From Sternotherus odoratus (taxonomy: Eukaryota; Chordata; Testudines; Kinosternidae), in NCBI GenBank assembly GCA_032164245.1, contig JAVMKO010000020.1, positions 13,234,706 to 13,298,705 of the forward strand: a stretch of DNA of 64,000 nucleotides, given 5' to 3'. The stretch's first letter is position 1, and the number at the start of each line of letters is the position of its first letter. The position numbers and the translations under genes are program-made. Under the pieces are notes generated by a model, which saw nothing but the letters and a program-made list of their open reading frames with translations, searched no databases and was not told the origin of the DNA. Below are positions 41,013-52,142 of the stretch, piece after piece.

Positions 41013-42100
41013 CTAGGGATGAACATCAGTGTTGTGAGTATGAGCTGGCATGGCAGGAAGTAAGATAGTGGACCACAGAGGATCTGATCTGGTAGGAGAG
41101 GAGCTGGGGGGCAAGAATAAGTTGGCCCCATTGTGCAGAAAGGTGGGATACCAAATGAAACAGACCAATGGCCTATTGGTGGCAACTCCACTGTTGTTGC
41201 CAGCGAAAAGCACACATGGCAGATGTTGTGGAGAGAGCATGCCCGGAAGAGTCAGGTGATTGTGCAGGGTCAGGCAAAAAAAGCCCAAGGAGATTTGTTT
41301 GGAGCTTTGTTTGATTTACGGGAGCACAGCTTTGAAACCAGGGAATGGGGAAAACGAAAAACAAAATCCTTTCCTAACAGCATAAATCACCAGAAGCCGC
41401 AGCACCCTACAAAGACCTGATGAGACCATCCAGGGCCAACATGCCCAAGTCCAACACTCATAAAGGGGAAGGGAGGAGGGAATCTCCCGGCACACAGCCT
41501 TCAGCTCGGATGAGTCCTCCTCTAATCGTGGGTGGATTAATTAGGAAGTTTGTCATGAGCCAGCAGTGAACTCCAGCCATTCCACTGTGAGAGCAGTAAC
41601 AGTGCCAGTGAAATCCAAGCCACAGAATTCCTCTACCCAAGCTGCTCCTATGATTAATGATAGAAAGGAATTTTTAAAAAAGAAAGAGAGAAGGGAGGAG
41701 GGGATGGGTCAACAGCTGAGTGCAAGGCGAGTCGCTAGACAGGGAGTAATTAAGATACTTGGGTAAATATGATTAATAAGCTCAAACTGGCAGGGTGTGC
41801 AGTAAACAAGGGCTAACCAGATGGTACCCTTTCCTTCTGACAGTGCTGCAAGCTTTATAAAAATAGGAAGGCTAACTCTGTATCCTTTAAACTTTTATGT
41901 TCTTATACAGGGAGGTGGGGAGGACTCAGAATGATGAATCACCTGATAGGAATGAATGACGTTTCCCCTCTTAATTGAGTTGCTGTCAGAAATCACTGCC
42001 AGTGTTAAACAAATGGGCATTCTCATCATGTCAGGATGGAACTCACCCCTCTGCAAAGAGTCCAGTACAGGCCTGTGGGCAACTTATGCTAACGTAGGGC
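41013..42100. other. No recognisable feature
   Basis: 1.1 kb of unassigned sequence; purine-rich at 41670-41710. No family recognised. Confidence 0.4.
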
Positions 42101-42102
42101 TT

Positions 42103-42205
42103 AGGGCCCTGATCCAGGAAAGCACTTCAGCATGTACTGAACTTTAAGCATGATACTAGCCCCATTAGCTTCACTGATGTCATGATATATGGGATCGGGA
42201 TCCAT
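42103..42205. mobile_element. Palindromic GGGCCCTGATCC element
   Basis: AGGGCCCTGATCCAGGAAAG, AGCATGTACTGAACTTTAAG, CCCCATTAGCTTCACTGATG, ATGGGATCGGGATCC. Related to 59150-59259, with ends AGGCCC.GATCCTGC and cores near CCATTGACTTCA. Decayed. Confidence 0.5.
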
Positions 42206-42349
42206 TTTTAATAGGAGTCCTTTGTTAGAGAAAACTGTTATGGCTCTGCACACAAAGATAGGTTTTCATTACACGTAACCTGTCTTATTATTTCAGTCAG
42301 TTTGTCCTAGACTGGGAAAGGTCCCCATTGACTATCACAGATCTTGGAG

Positions 42350-42512
42350 CTGTCGCTCTTCATCTCTGGGGCCTCGGCTACCCCTCTGTACTAATAATGT
42401 TTCATCTGTCTATCTAGATGGCAACCTTTCCAGAGCAAGGGCTGCCTTTTACTCTGTGTACGTACAGCACCAAGCACAAGGACCACTGCACACTACCATA
42501 CTACAAATGAGC
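42350..42512 (+). mobile_element. MIR-type SINE, 3' part
   Basis: CATCTCTGGGGCCTCGGCTAC, TGTCTATCTAGATGGCAACC, TTTCCAGAGCAAGGGCTGCC, GTACGTACAGCACCAAGCAC. Core end plus tail on the plus strand. Confidence 0.65.
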
Positions 42513-42734
42513 ATAACAAGGTGAGACTTTGCTTGGTTGCCTCCAGATAGGCAGAGATTCCACAAGAGCCAGAGGCTGGGTGGAAATGGGGAAGAAATTG
42601 AGGTTAAAGAAGAAATTGCAGCTCATTGGCACGGCGCATATTTTTCCAATATAAAAGCAAATGGGGGAACCCTTAAATAAATTGTCTCGATAAAAATGTC
42701 CCTTTGTATTACCACCTCCCCTTTTCAAGGGGGA

Positions 42735-42965
42735 AACACAAAGGTTTATTTTCCTGGCTCCGGAATAAAAATATCATTGGAGCATCATAATTTTACAGAA
42801 CCAACAAGCAGTCCATATCTATTTAAAACCCACGGCAGCACAAGGTACAGGGGCCCTCAGTAACTATCATTGGACTGACTGCAAGAGCAGCTGCCACCTA
42901 ATTACAAGCCCTCGTCACAAGTGCGGGGAAACAAGTTGTGGCATTTAGGAAGGGTCTGCAAAAAT
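42735..42965. promoter_or_regulatory. Candidate conserved non-coding element
   Basis: Repeat-free with AATAAAAATATCATTGGAGC, ATCATAATTTTACAGAACC, CCATATCTATTTAAAACCC, CACCTAATTACAAGCC. Homeodomain-like cores. Low certainty. Confidence 0.25.
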
Positions 42966-43935
42966 AGGTGTCAGACCTTAACTAGTAGTGATTGTCCTTC
43001 CATTCTGCTGTAATTTACATTTAATTCACACATTTCATTTCCATTTAAAAGATGATTACAGTGTTTTGAAGCACATCTCACATGTCCCCCCATATTACAG
43101 CAGGATGAAAATAACAGGAAGCAGCAGGAGCTAGGCAGACTACTCAAGAACTTGGCTACCAGATCGTAAACACATGGTACCTTTCCTGGATTTGGAGAAA
43201 GGGAGAGGGAGCGTTGCAAGCAGGGGAAGAAGGTAGGGAGTGTCTCTTCACTGTCCTGGTGTGCTTCACGTGTGTGGTTCTTGACCAGAGGATTTTTGAG
43301 CATTGCTTAAGGGACCCATGTTCAAAGGGGATACATGTACCAGTGTAGCTACCCTGATGCTGCAAACCCTCAGAGTATTTGTGCTGCATGAACGCTTCTT
43401 CGCCCGGTTTGAAATTGGTGCAGCACATCTGCCCTAGAGATTTGCACCATGTTGCTTTGTCTGCGTAGCTGCCCCAGGCCCGAACTCAGAGATAAACCAT
43501 GAAGTTTTATTTTTATTATTATTAATGTGGGGGAGGGGGGTCACTGACAAATTCCAAACTAAGCAAGTGGCATAACACAAGAAAGAGCAGGCTGGTTCCT
43601 GCACTGAGGAGTCTGGTTTTGTTCCTTCTGAGATGGGGTGGCAGGAGGCTCATAGCTCTGTGTAGGTAATGGCAACACAAGCTCTCTAGCAAGCAAACGG
43701 GAGAGAAATATGATCCACTCACTGCACGGTGGCTGTTGTATGCGCAATTTCTTCTATTTCCTCATCCGCCTGCTCTTTGGCTTCTTTGTCATCTCTGGGC
43801 CTTCTTCTATGCAGCTGTCTTTGTAAGGTCCGACCCCCTGAGTTCAGTTGCATGGCGACCTTGCTGAGGTCCCTCTTCAGTGACCTACTACTGCAGTGTT
43901 GTCTGCAGCTAACTGAGCTGCCTGTATAAAATATC
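42966..43935. other. No recognisable feature
   Basis: Unassigned. TTTTATTTTTATTATTATTA at 43505 followed by GGGGGAGGGGGG. The tail-like stretch may be a scrap of a SINE. Confidence 0.35.
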
Positions 43936-43939
43936 CTCA

Positions 43940-44062
43940 GTTGTTCAGCTTTCCTCTATGTTCTTTGACTGTGAGCTCCTGAGGGCAGGATACACCCCTT
44001 CTTCCATGTCTGGAAACCACCTCACACAAGATAGGAGCTACCATAAACAAAGAGCCTGCATT
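43940..44062 (+). mobile_element. MIR-type SINE tail
   Basis: TGTTCTTTGACTGTGAGCTC, CTGAGGGCAGGATACACCC and ATAGGAGCTACCATAAACAA correspond to the 'attgtaagctcttcggggcaggga' tail. Confidence 0.55.
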
Positions 44063-44321
44063 GTGAGACAGGGAAGTGCTAATCAACTAATCGTTCTTTC
44101 CCAGCTCTCATTTTAGCAATCCCTTACTTCCCCCAAGCCTGAGCACGCAATCCATGTGCAAACATGCTGATGCCACTCCTCGGAGGAACACTTAGCAAAC
44201 TAACATCTTTGCTGAGTGCAGCAGCAGATGGCGTGGACGTGCCCAGAGATTGTCCTGGAGGTCTTCGGGTAGCACAAGTCACAGTGATGGAGTTAATCCT
44301 TCATTGTCCTCTAAGCATCTT

Positions 44322-44600
44322 TCATATAGAGCGGGGCAAACGTTTTTCGGTTAAACATTTTTCTATTAAAAGTAGCTTTTTAGCTAAAATCAAAATTTTC
44401 TTTTTTGGTTGACATTTTCCATTTTTTTTCAATGAAAAATCAGAAATTTTCTGGTTAAAAAAACTCAGGGTTTGGTTAAAAAAATTGGGTTTTGGAAAGG
44501 ATTTTCAGGTTTTTACTTTTTAAATACCAAATGTTTACCAAAACCTGGATTTTCCCCCAAAAAAACTGAAAAGTTGGTTTTATTTTTATTTTTTTATCCC
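44322..44600. mobile_element. AT-rich GAAATTT-type repeat
   Basis: GCAAACGTTTTTCGGTTAAA, TTTCAATGAAAAATCAGAAA, TTGGTTAAAAAAATTGGG, TTTACCAAAACCTGGATTTT. Long copy, followed by a short (TC)n at 44606-44626. Confidence 0.55.
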
Positions 44601-44626
44601 TTCACCTCTCTTTCTCTCTCTCTCAG

Positions 44627-45430
44627 AAAGGGAAAGCAGCCTCAAGGAGCCAATCCATACAACCACTGGCAGAGGCTTGTGGCAGGTATAACAGTGAGGA
44701 TAGTGCTTGGGTTCTAAAGTCAGGCCATAGCAGGCCAAAGGCTACCAACAGGCTCAGGATGTTGGTAAGGGCTTAATACGACTTTCACTTGTAGACAGCT
44801 GGGTCAAATCCAGCTCTGCTTGGTAAAAGCCAGGCTACAGGATATTACGCTATATCATTATCACATTTAGCATGTTTCTTTAGAAATGAGACATTAAGCT
44901 TTGTGCTGAGACTAGCTGGGAATTAATACACCATAATTCACATCCTGGAGTTTGCCCTTTGTAAGTTCCAGCAATTTACGCCAATCAGTTTTATTTTGGA
45001 TACCACTGTACTTTCCCCTTCCTAATGGTAAATAATGGCCTCTAATTGCATACACAGCTATCTCGCTGCTTGGGCATCTTAAATTAACTTTTCCTTGAAG
45101 CTTCATTTCCATGGAGTTGAACACAAGAGGGGAAAATTACAGGGCCAAGTGTCTGTGTTTTATTGGGTGCCACAGTTCCACCACGGCATCCTCGGCAAGA
45201 ATAGCTCAGCTTTGAAGAAGGCTTATAATTCCTACTGCACTCGTGTCTAGATGCGCCAACTGAGGTGAGAGCCCCAGCGTGCAAGGCGCAATGCACACAC
45301 ATAGCAAAAGGCAGTAGTGTGGACAAGACCTGAGATGACCCTACATGCTCCAGAGGTGGGACCAGCAGCATTGCCAACAGCAAGCATTCAGCCTAGCACC
45401 ACGTGTTCCTGAAATAACTGGCGCCTCTGG
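44627..45430. other. No recognisable feature
   Basis: Unassigned. 44880-45120 is AT-rich with ATTACGCTATATCATTATCA just upstream and little repeat signature; could be unique. Confidence 0.35.
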
Positions 45431-45434
45431 GCTC

Positions 45435-45605
45435 TATAGGAATACAAATAATAATATCACTATCCCCATTTTACAGATGGGGAAACCAAGGCACAGAGAG
45501 ACTATGTGATCTGCCCACGGTCACACAGCAACTCAATAGCAAAGCCACATATATAGTTTAGGAGTCTGGATTCCCCATACTGTGCTCTACCTGCTAGACC
45601 ACATG
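45435..45605 (-). mobile_element. MIR-type SINE
   Basis: TATCCCCATTTTACAGATGG, GGAAACCAAGGCACAGAGAG, CTGCCCACGGTCACACAGC, GTGCTCTACCTGCTAGACCA. Core and head well preserved. Confidence 0.88.
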
Positions 45606-45792
45606 GTCCAAGTTAATGCCTTCCATTGACCTCATCACTGATGCAGGTTGTTAATGACTAGTGGCATTTCCCAACGACGGAGCTTTTTGAGTGCAGCCAG
45701 AAATGATTCACCAAAGAAATTATTTGCAATAAAATGGTAAAATTCAACAAGACAGGCATCAGCTGACTATTTAACCAGCTCTACCCAATCTA

Positions 45793-45857
45793 CAGGCTGA
45801 TCCAAAGTCCACTGAAGTCTTTCCATTAAGTTCCATGGGTTTTGCATCAGGCTCTTA
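45793..45857. mobile_element. Palindromic GGCTGATCCAAAG element
   Basis: AGGCTGATCCAAAGTCCACT at left, ATGGGTTTTGCATCAGGCTC at right, approximate complements. Third member of the group at 12607 and 17366. Confidence 0.6.
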
Positions 45858-46815
45858 GACCGGGGATGCAGTTCTAGTGATTTTCTCTGTTATATTTGAG
45901 ATTTGGAGATGTTAACATTGGAACAGGCCTGATATACATGCACCTTTTCTGTACTTGAGGGGCCTACAATCTAGATTTGCATGCAAACCTATGTCTGCCA
46001 TGACCATGCAGTGGAGTGCAGCTGCTTAAAAACATTGGGCCATAGTCTCCTACCAGTGCAGGCTTCTTTTTTCAGCTAGTCCTTAAAAACAATCAATCAA
46101 AGGTTCCATCTACACGTATCATCCATCTTCGGAATGTCTAGTGCTACCATTGTCTTTGACCAGCTGTCTCACAAACCAGAATGAAAAGCCTAAAGCAGAG
46201 ATGACAGCTTGCAGATATCAGAAGGCAGCCCAATAGCCTGCCTGAAAAAACTGCAGGGATCCCCACCAGAGTCTGAGTGTATCCAGAGCCAAAGCTGCCA
46301 GTCTCGGCTGCTTCCATATGGCCTGTGATACCCAAAGCGTCCAACTACATCTATACAGAAGAGCACTCTATTTTGTGTTTTCCCTACTGGCCCAGAAAAG
46401 GCTCCTGAAAACCAAGGCAAAAGCAGCCCTGTATTACCTAATGCAACACTAGCGTGAGGCAGAGCTTGGAGGGAGGCATGTGACAAGCAGCGGTGGTATT
46501 ACTGTGGTGTCGGAATTCTTTGCTAAGGGACAAATACATTGATATTCGGCAGTGGGTAAAAGTCAGGGCAGAATCTGGCTATTAAACCACAGATTCCAGC
46601 CAAGGCTCAGCCTGTTCAGTGCAGATTTGTTATTAATTCCCTCATGTGAACAGCAGTGAGACTGAATCTTGAGTTGTTTTAAAGGATAAACCTACATATA
46701 GATAGATATGGATGATGTAGGTAAAGAGTGGGAATGGAACAGATGACAGCATGCTGTGATATAAAGGTTCACTGGTAAGAAATTGGGATGCTCCATCGCT
46801 CTCTTACAAAGTCAG
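45858..46815. other. No recognisable feature
   Basis: Unassigned. A short TAGATAGATATGGATGATG tract at 46700. Confidence 0.4.
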
Positions 46816-46816
46816 A

Positions 46817-46935
46817 GAGGTAATTTATTATTTATTAAAATTATTGTGCTGGCATCTAGGAGTCCTAGCCATGAACCCCATGGTGCTAGACACTGTACAA
46901 ACACAGAACAAAATATGGTCTTTGCACCAAAAAGC
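46817..46935 (-). mobile_element. MIR-type SINE tail region
   Basis: TTTATTATTTATTAAAATTAT, GGCATCTAGGAGTCCTAGCC, ATGAACCCCATGGTGCTAGA, CACTGTACAAACACAGAAC. Uninterrupted version of the blocks split at 20439-20770. Confidence 0.8.
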
Positions 46936-47015
46936 TAACTGGCTGGGGACTTTCCATCCAAATGTTTTTTCAATAGAAAATGTCATTTCCACAGATTAAA
47001 ATTTTCTATTCACAG
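46936..47015. mobile_element. AT-rich repeat fragment
   Basis: CATCCAAATGTTTTTTCAAT and AAAATGTCATTTCCACAG. Short eroded member of the AT-rich family. Confidence 0.35.
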
Positions 47016-47094
47016 GCAGACGGACACACACACACTTTAGCACATTTAACTCTCTAAAATACTGCAGCTCATTCTAATTAGAAATTGACTGTGT

Positions 47095-47325
47095 TGTCTG
47101 AGCACAGGACAGAGAGCCAGGAACTCCTGAGTTTTAATCCCAGCTCTGACAGACTCCCTCTGTGGCCTTGGCTAAGTAACTTAATTTCTCAGTGCCAGGA
47201 GTTTCCCAGATGTAAAATAGAGATAATGATACTTTACTACTTCACTGGAGTGCTGGGAAAGTGAAATGGTTAATGGTTGTAAAGCCCTTTGAATATGAAG
47301 AATACTGTGGGTGAAATTCACACTT
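47095..47325 (+). mobile_element. MIR-type SINE, near full length
   Basis: GGAACTCCTGAGTTTTAATC, CCAGCTCTGACAGACTCCCT, CTGTGGCCTTGGCTAAGTAA, CTTAATTTCTCAGTGCCAGG, AGATGTAAAATAGAGATAAT, GTTGTAAAGCCCTTTGAATA. Head through tail present. Confidence 0.85.
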
Positions 47326-47539
47326 AAGAGCTATTTTGAGCATTTATGTAGGATTTAGATAGTGTTGCACAATAAATACCATTTTCATATTTGTACTACA
47401 ATAGTTCAGTGGCCTTGTGTTGATCCCTCTGTCCGGGGTGAACTACACTGTACATTAGCTAAGTGTTATTATTGCAGCCTTCCTTTCAATGAGGCAAGGT
47501 TTCAATAACAGTTAGAAAAAGGGCTGGGGTCATGAAGCT

Positions 47540-48090
47540 GTAACAGCGTGGCTTGCCCTTCGGCTGGAGAGCCTGGGGCTAAGTTAGCCCTGATTAAAAG
47601 AGGAGCCCCCAGGTGAGGGGAATCAAGTAATCCAGATATAAAAGGCAGGCAAAAGCTCTGCAAGGTGTATGTGTGTTTGTATAGAGATGAAAACAGATAG
47701 TCAGAGGCAGGAAGTCTGACAATAAGCAGGCCACAGCTCCCTGCCCAAGAAGCAGGTGAGAGATTGCAAAGACCTACCTAGAAAGGTGCATAGAGAAGGA
47801 CAAACTCCAGGCAGGAGTTTCTAGGAAACAGGCAAACAAGACAGGACCTCAGACTGGAGGCTGAAAGTGGGGTGAAGCCCGTATGACTTTTTTTTCTTTG
47901 AAATACTGGGGGACAGACAGTGACTTGGGGTTGGGGTGTGGAGGGCCAGTGTACACCTGAGACTAAACATGTGGGATTACTTGTGGGGATTGTTTGAAGT
48001 CCTGTTTAAAATGTGAGCTCTCAAAGGGAGCCGGAAGAGAGGGGAGGGCTACGGAGACAGAATGCTCTTGCCATGAGAGGCAGTAAACAG
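47540..48090 (+). mobile_element. LTR-like block with TATA box
   Basis: Starts TGTAACAGCGTGGCTTGCCC, then GGCTGGAGAGCCTGGGGCTA, CAGGTGAGGGGAATCAAG, a TATAAAAG box at 47637-47644 and purine-rich transcribed-like sequence. Resembles the promoter part of a turtle LTR or other retroelement leader. No coding domain follows. The right boundary is a guess. Confidence 0.4.
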
Positions 48091-48417
48091 CTAGACTGCC
48101 ACACAAGCACCAAAATATCCACATGGCTTTCCTTGGGGCCCTAGCAAATGCTCATGAATGCTCCATCTTAAACCCCTAACTCTAGCCTGACAAATGTAAA
48201 GCAGAGCACTTGGGAAGAACACTGCTGTCAGGCCCTGCTCCTCACCTTAGATAACCGAGCTGTCCTTGCCTCACATACACATCTATGTTAGCTAGGCAGC
48301 ATAGACAAAACTCAGTCTAGGTCACTTGAGCAACCTGCTAGTCTCCAAGGAAGGGGAAAATACAGAATGACCTATCTAGGCCTGTCTAATAAACCTACAA
48401 AAATACTGTAATTGCAA

Positions 48418-48607
48418 AGGGCTTGTCCATGCTGGATGCAGCCCTTGGTATAGCTGCACCACTCTTTCCAGCAGGGCTTGGAACCAGAGTAATCTGCAAT
48501 AAGGCAAAATGCAGCTTGCAGCTGTTTGTCCTGTCTGCTGTGGGTTGCAGGGGTGGAGTTAGACAAGTGGCTGCAGCTGGGGCAAATCCCCGGTGCAGAC
48601 AAGGCCT
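48418..48607. mobile_element. MITE with AGGGCTTGTC inverted ends
   Basis: Left AGGGCTTGTCCATGCTGG and right CCGGTGCAGACAAGGCCT pair imperfectly. A TATAGCTGCACCA segment and internal GCAGC repeats lie between. Same GTCTACAC-type family group as 7960-8168. About 190 bp, no coding capacity. Confidence 0.65.
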
Positions 48608-48819
48608 ATATCACTTCAGTGGCTCTTCATCTTCCTTGGGACTGTGCAGAAATAAGAAATATTGCCTGACCCTGCTAGGCTTTACAGAAAGTTTTGTTAA
48701 ATAATAAACGCTCTGTCTAGAAAATAATCAGAAAGCCACTCTCCCCACTCCACCTCCTCACACCCCCTGCACCTGCCCACAAAGAACTGAGAACTCAGGG
48801 ACGTTCTGGTTAATATCTG

Positions 48820-49160
48820 CTACGTGGAAGGAAAAACAACAGCCCCACAAACAGTATTATTAACCCATGGGCTGGCGATAAATCAGTGTGAGAAGGTGAC
48901 CTCAGCGATGCTGGAGTAATCCTGTGTGTCAGGGTAAATTTATGAGGCCAATTTTATTGGCCTGTATGACCCAGGCTCCTTGGAGATGTCTCAGTAACAA
49001 ATCCAATCCATATCATTTATTAGCTTTGTACAGTGTCAACCGTAAGCAGAGTAGGGATCCCATTAAAACATATTGCTCCCTCCACAAAGGATGGGCACAA
49101 ATAAGCTATTGGATAATTGTCAGCTGCTGATTAAGAGCTTCCTATTAAGAAATTGCCTTT
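48820..49160. promoter_or_regulatory. Candidate conserved non-coding element
   Basis: Repeat-free with CAGTATTATTAACCCATGG, GGCCAATTTTATTGGCC (an imperfect palindrome at 48949-48963), TTGGATAATTGTCAGCTGC, TGATTAAGAGCTTCCTATTA. Rich in homeodomain/TALE words. Confidence 0.3.
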
Positions 49161-49205
49161 TGTGGGCTTGCTTTCTAATCCATAAACTACCTGGAGCTGG
49201 AATGG

Positions 49206-49252
49206 TTGGGTTTGGGTTTGGGTTTGGGTTTGGGTTTGGGTTTGGGGGGGGG
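49206..49252. repeat. (GGGTTT)n hexamer array ending in poly-G
   Basis: Seven GGGTTT-type units followed by nine G. Differs from the vertebrate telomere unit TTAGGG at one position (A to T). G-runs could form quadruplex structures on the plus strand. Confidence 0.95.
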
Positions 49253-49514
49253 AGTTTGGTGTTTTTTGTTTGCTTGCTTGCTTTTCACCATCATAAGTTG
49301 ACTGCCAGCTTGCAGGCATTTGCAACTATGCTGGAGGAAAGAGGAAGAGATTGACTAGGGCAAGAAAATAAAATAAAATAGCCTGCTGGGACAAGCCCTG
49401 CATAGAGTGGTCCTGAGAAGGTTCCATTTCAGCCACATGTGAGCCAGGTTGCCTGTGCACCTGGAGCCTTCTGGGTTGAATCTCAGCTGAAGTAATGTGC
49501 AGGCTTCCCAGTCT

Positions 49515-49570
49515 CACCAGTGTGACTCTGGAGTAGCTCCATTAGCTGCACTTACACCAGTAAGCACTTA
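49515..49570. mobile_element. Fragment of palindromic GTGTGACTC/TTACACCAG element
   Basis: CACCAGTGTGACTCTGGAGT and GCACTTACACCAGTAAGC correspond to the two arms of a family with (C)CGGTGTAA ends. Confidence 0.4.
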
Positions 49571-50085
49571 GATTTTGGAGTGCTGAGCAGGACAGAACTT
49601 GAGAGAGTTCCTACAACACATTTTTTTGCCCCTCTTTATGATCATGCGGTGCCATGACATGGCTCTGCAGCCCAACACACCCAGCACAAAGGGCTTCCAT
49701 CCCAGTTTGGTAGTGGTTTAGGTCCTGTTTGCAACACAATGTGCAGGGCAATAGTGATTTGGGCTCCCAGAACTTGAACAGCCCAACTGTCCCGCAGGAA
49801 GGAGAGTGTCTTTTGTTGTTGCTTTAACAGGAACTCAAAGTTATTCCCTGGAACAACTCCAGCAGGGCAGGAAATGACTTGCAGGAGAGGTGGAATTCTA
49901 AGGCCATGTGGGCTGCATTGATGAAAAGCTCCACCCAGGAAATAGTCAGAGTAGACTCCAGCTCCATGTTGTGATGGCACCTTCAGAGCAGGGAGCAGAC
50001 ACACTTTCACACCAGCACCTCATTCATATTTGATCTCTGCTGGCTAACCAGAGTCTGGTGGAAGCAGTTTAAATCTGTTTGACTG
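49571..50085. other. No recognisable feature
   Basis: Unassigned; an open frame of 122 codons on the minus strand (49642-50010) resembles no protein. Confidence 0.4.
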
Positions 50086-50089
50086 TCCC

Positions 50090-50400
50090 TGTCATCATAA
50101 GGTTTACGGATGGTTAATTTATTCTTTATAGCACAGTCATTGATGGCTGTTAAATCACAAATGAGAGCCAATAAAGGGTGAATTGCAGCTGAAATTACAC
50201 TGTTTATATGACAGCAGAGTGCTGGCTAAAAGATTCATATGCCGCTGATGAAGTACGTTATAAATTTTAATTACCATAGTTTGTACAAATGACATGTTTG
50301 AAATGCTATTGAGTAATGTGACCCTGATAATGAAACTATAAAATAAATCATTAACTTTCTGAATGAGCTTTTTTATTTCCATGCTACATGAAGTAAACTT
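50090..50400. promoter_or_regulatory. Candidate conserved non-coding element
   Basis: AT-rich and repeat-free: GGTTAATTTATTCTTTATAG, CACAGTCATTGATGGCTGTT, TATATGACAGCAGAGTGC, TAAATTTTAATTACCATAG, AATGACATGTTTGAAATGC. Dense TAAT and TGACA words, no simple repeats. Confidence 0.33.
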
Positions 50401-51084
50401 TCCAATTTATTCCAGTTCAGCCTTCTTTTTTTAAAAAATGTTACTAGCCATCTCTGCTGACACCCACAGTGGGATAGAGATGGGAGGAAACATGTTAGAA
50501 AGGACAAGAGAAGAATGGCTAGTAAAGCCAAAGCCTCAAACGTTTCACTCTTGTTAATATCAGACAAATGGTTCCTTCTCCGAACACATCCAGCTTAACA
50601 AGGGGGAGTGCCCAGATAAGGATGGGGAATCAGAATCTGCGCTGACCATCCCTAAAGTCTCTTTTTCCCTTTTTTCTCAAATAGAGAAGGGAGAAAATCT
50701 TTGTTACAGTCAGGACATAATTATAACTCACTGCTTGTCTATAGGCTTTGAAGACTAAATCATTAAAGATTCCTGCAGGGAGGCTCTCTGCATCTGCCAC
50801 AGATCTTTGAAGCAGGAGTCAAGGTGCCTTGTGGGCAAATGTTTCAAAAAGAAACAGGGATAATTCTTCTGGACATGAAGCCAATGGAAGCAAAGGAGTA
50901 AACAGTCTCTATAGTCCAGGCAATGGATTTCCTTGGGGCTGTCCCAGTTGAGGAGTGTATCCTGGACAAGAAGTACTGTGCATCTTCCCCCATTCCCTCC
51001 AAAAAATCAACAAGATTAATAATAATAGGCTAAGAAATTCTCTGTAATGAGATGGATTATACCCTATCCAAGACAGGGAATAAT
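50401..51084. other. No recognisable feature
   Basis: Unassigned. Poly-T/poly-A run near 50425. No family recognised. Confidence 0.4.
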
Positions 51085-51405
51085 ATTTATTTATTTCTAT
51101 TACGGTAGTGTGTAAGGGCTGGGCTACCCTGCGAATAGCCTAGATGAAGTCGCAGTATCTTAGGTTGACTTACCTGGCCATCCTAACGGTGGCGAGCCGG
51201 CTGCTGCCACTCCCCCGTCGACTCAGCTTCCTCCTCTTGCTGAAATGGAGTTCTGGAGTCGACAGGGAGCGCAATTGGGGATCTCACGTCTAGACGAGAC
51301 ATGATAAATTGATCCCCGATACATTGAACACTACCCACCGATCAGGCACTGTACAGAGAACAAAAAGTCCATGCCCCGAGGAATGTCCAAGATAAATAGA
51401 CTAGA
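51085..51405 (-). mobile_element. MIR-type SINE tail split by a MITE
   Basis: TTTATTTATTTCTATTACGG at 51090-51109, and GGCACTGTACAGAGAACAAA, AAGTCCATGCCCCGAGG at 51344-51382, are adjacent blocks in intact copies (compare 21885). About 230 bp separates them. Confidence 0.65.
51113..51343. mobile_element. MITE with GTCGACT pairs, nested in SINE
   Basis: GGTTGACTTACCTGGCCATC, GCCACTCCCCCGTCGACTCA, TTCTGGAGTCGACAGGGAGC, CGTCTAGACGAGACATGATA, AATTGATCCCCGATACATTG, CTACCCACCGATC. The GTCGACT/AGTCGAC and CGTCTAGACG words make internal inverted pairs. Recognised as a common turtle element; class unknown. Confidence 0.65.
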
Positions 51406-51754
51406 TCACCAGACAATCTAGGATGCTAGATAATCTAGTAAGTGTTTGCATCTAGCTATTATGTTCCTAACACTGTACATTTAGAAGTATTTTAAGTCCT
51501 AAACACTGATACTCAGAGGAGCATTGGCAAGAAGTCATGCACAAGATCTGGATCGAACTTCAGGAGAGGCTGTTTTACATCTAAAGGACCAGATGAGAAC
51601 TCAGGAAAAGCCAAACACAGAGCAGCAGAACCAGGACTCAGGCTGGGACTTGGCACCTTGGAGAATCAGGTCTTATTGAGTGTCGCCCTACTCCTGATTC
51701 AAGCCCACTATCACTCAGAGAGGAACGTGACTCATGGGGCGGGGGGCAAAGAGA

Positions 51755-51815
51755 ATTTAGGCACCCATCTCCTATTGAAAAGCAATGGAAGTCGGGCACC
51801 TAATTCCTCTTTGTG
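51755..51815. mobile_element. TTTAGGCACC-type palindromic element
   Basis: TTTAGGCACCCATCTCCTATTG and CAATGGAAGTCGGGCACCTAA are near-complements around a short loop. Same family as 61366-61428. Confidence 0.65.
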
Positions 51816-52142
51816 TCTTTGAGCTTCTCCTCCTCAGTGCTCCATTCTCTGAGCTCAGGCTGAGCCTCGCCAGGTTGTCTTCAGCTTTACATCAGCAAAT
51901 GCAGACTGTAATGAATGGTTAAACAGCAGCTATCTTCCATCTCAGAGGTGGATGCCCTTTAGTGGTCGGCTCAGTGATCCCTGCATATGTCAAGTCAGCA
52001 GAGTGCTTTGTGATCCTTCAAGATGGATACCTCACCCTCCCTGATTAGAAATAAGAAGCTGGTTCAGCCTCATTGAACTAACCCTGTTATCTCTAACCTG
52101 GTTCTTGCCTACCTATTTATACCTGCCCCTGGATACTTCCAC
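51816..52142. other. No recognisable feature
   Basis: Unassigned mixed sequence; CCTACCTATTTATACCTGCC immediately before the next repeat. Confidence 0.3.

Noticed and set aside
49206..49252. True telomeric repeat
   Set aside because: The unit is TTTGGG, not TTAGGG, and no TTAGGG copy is present.
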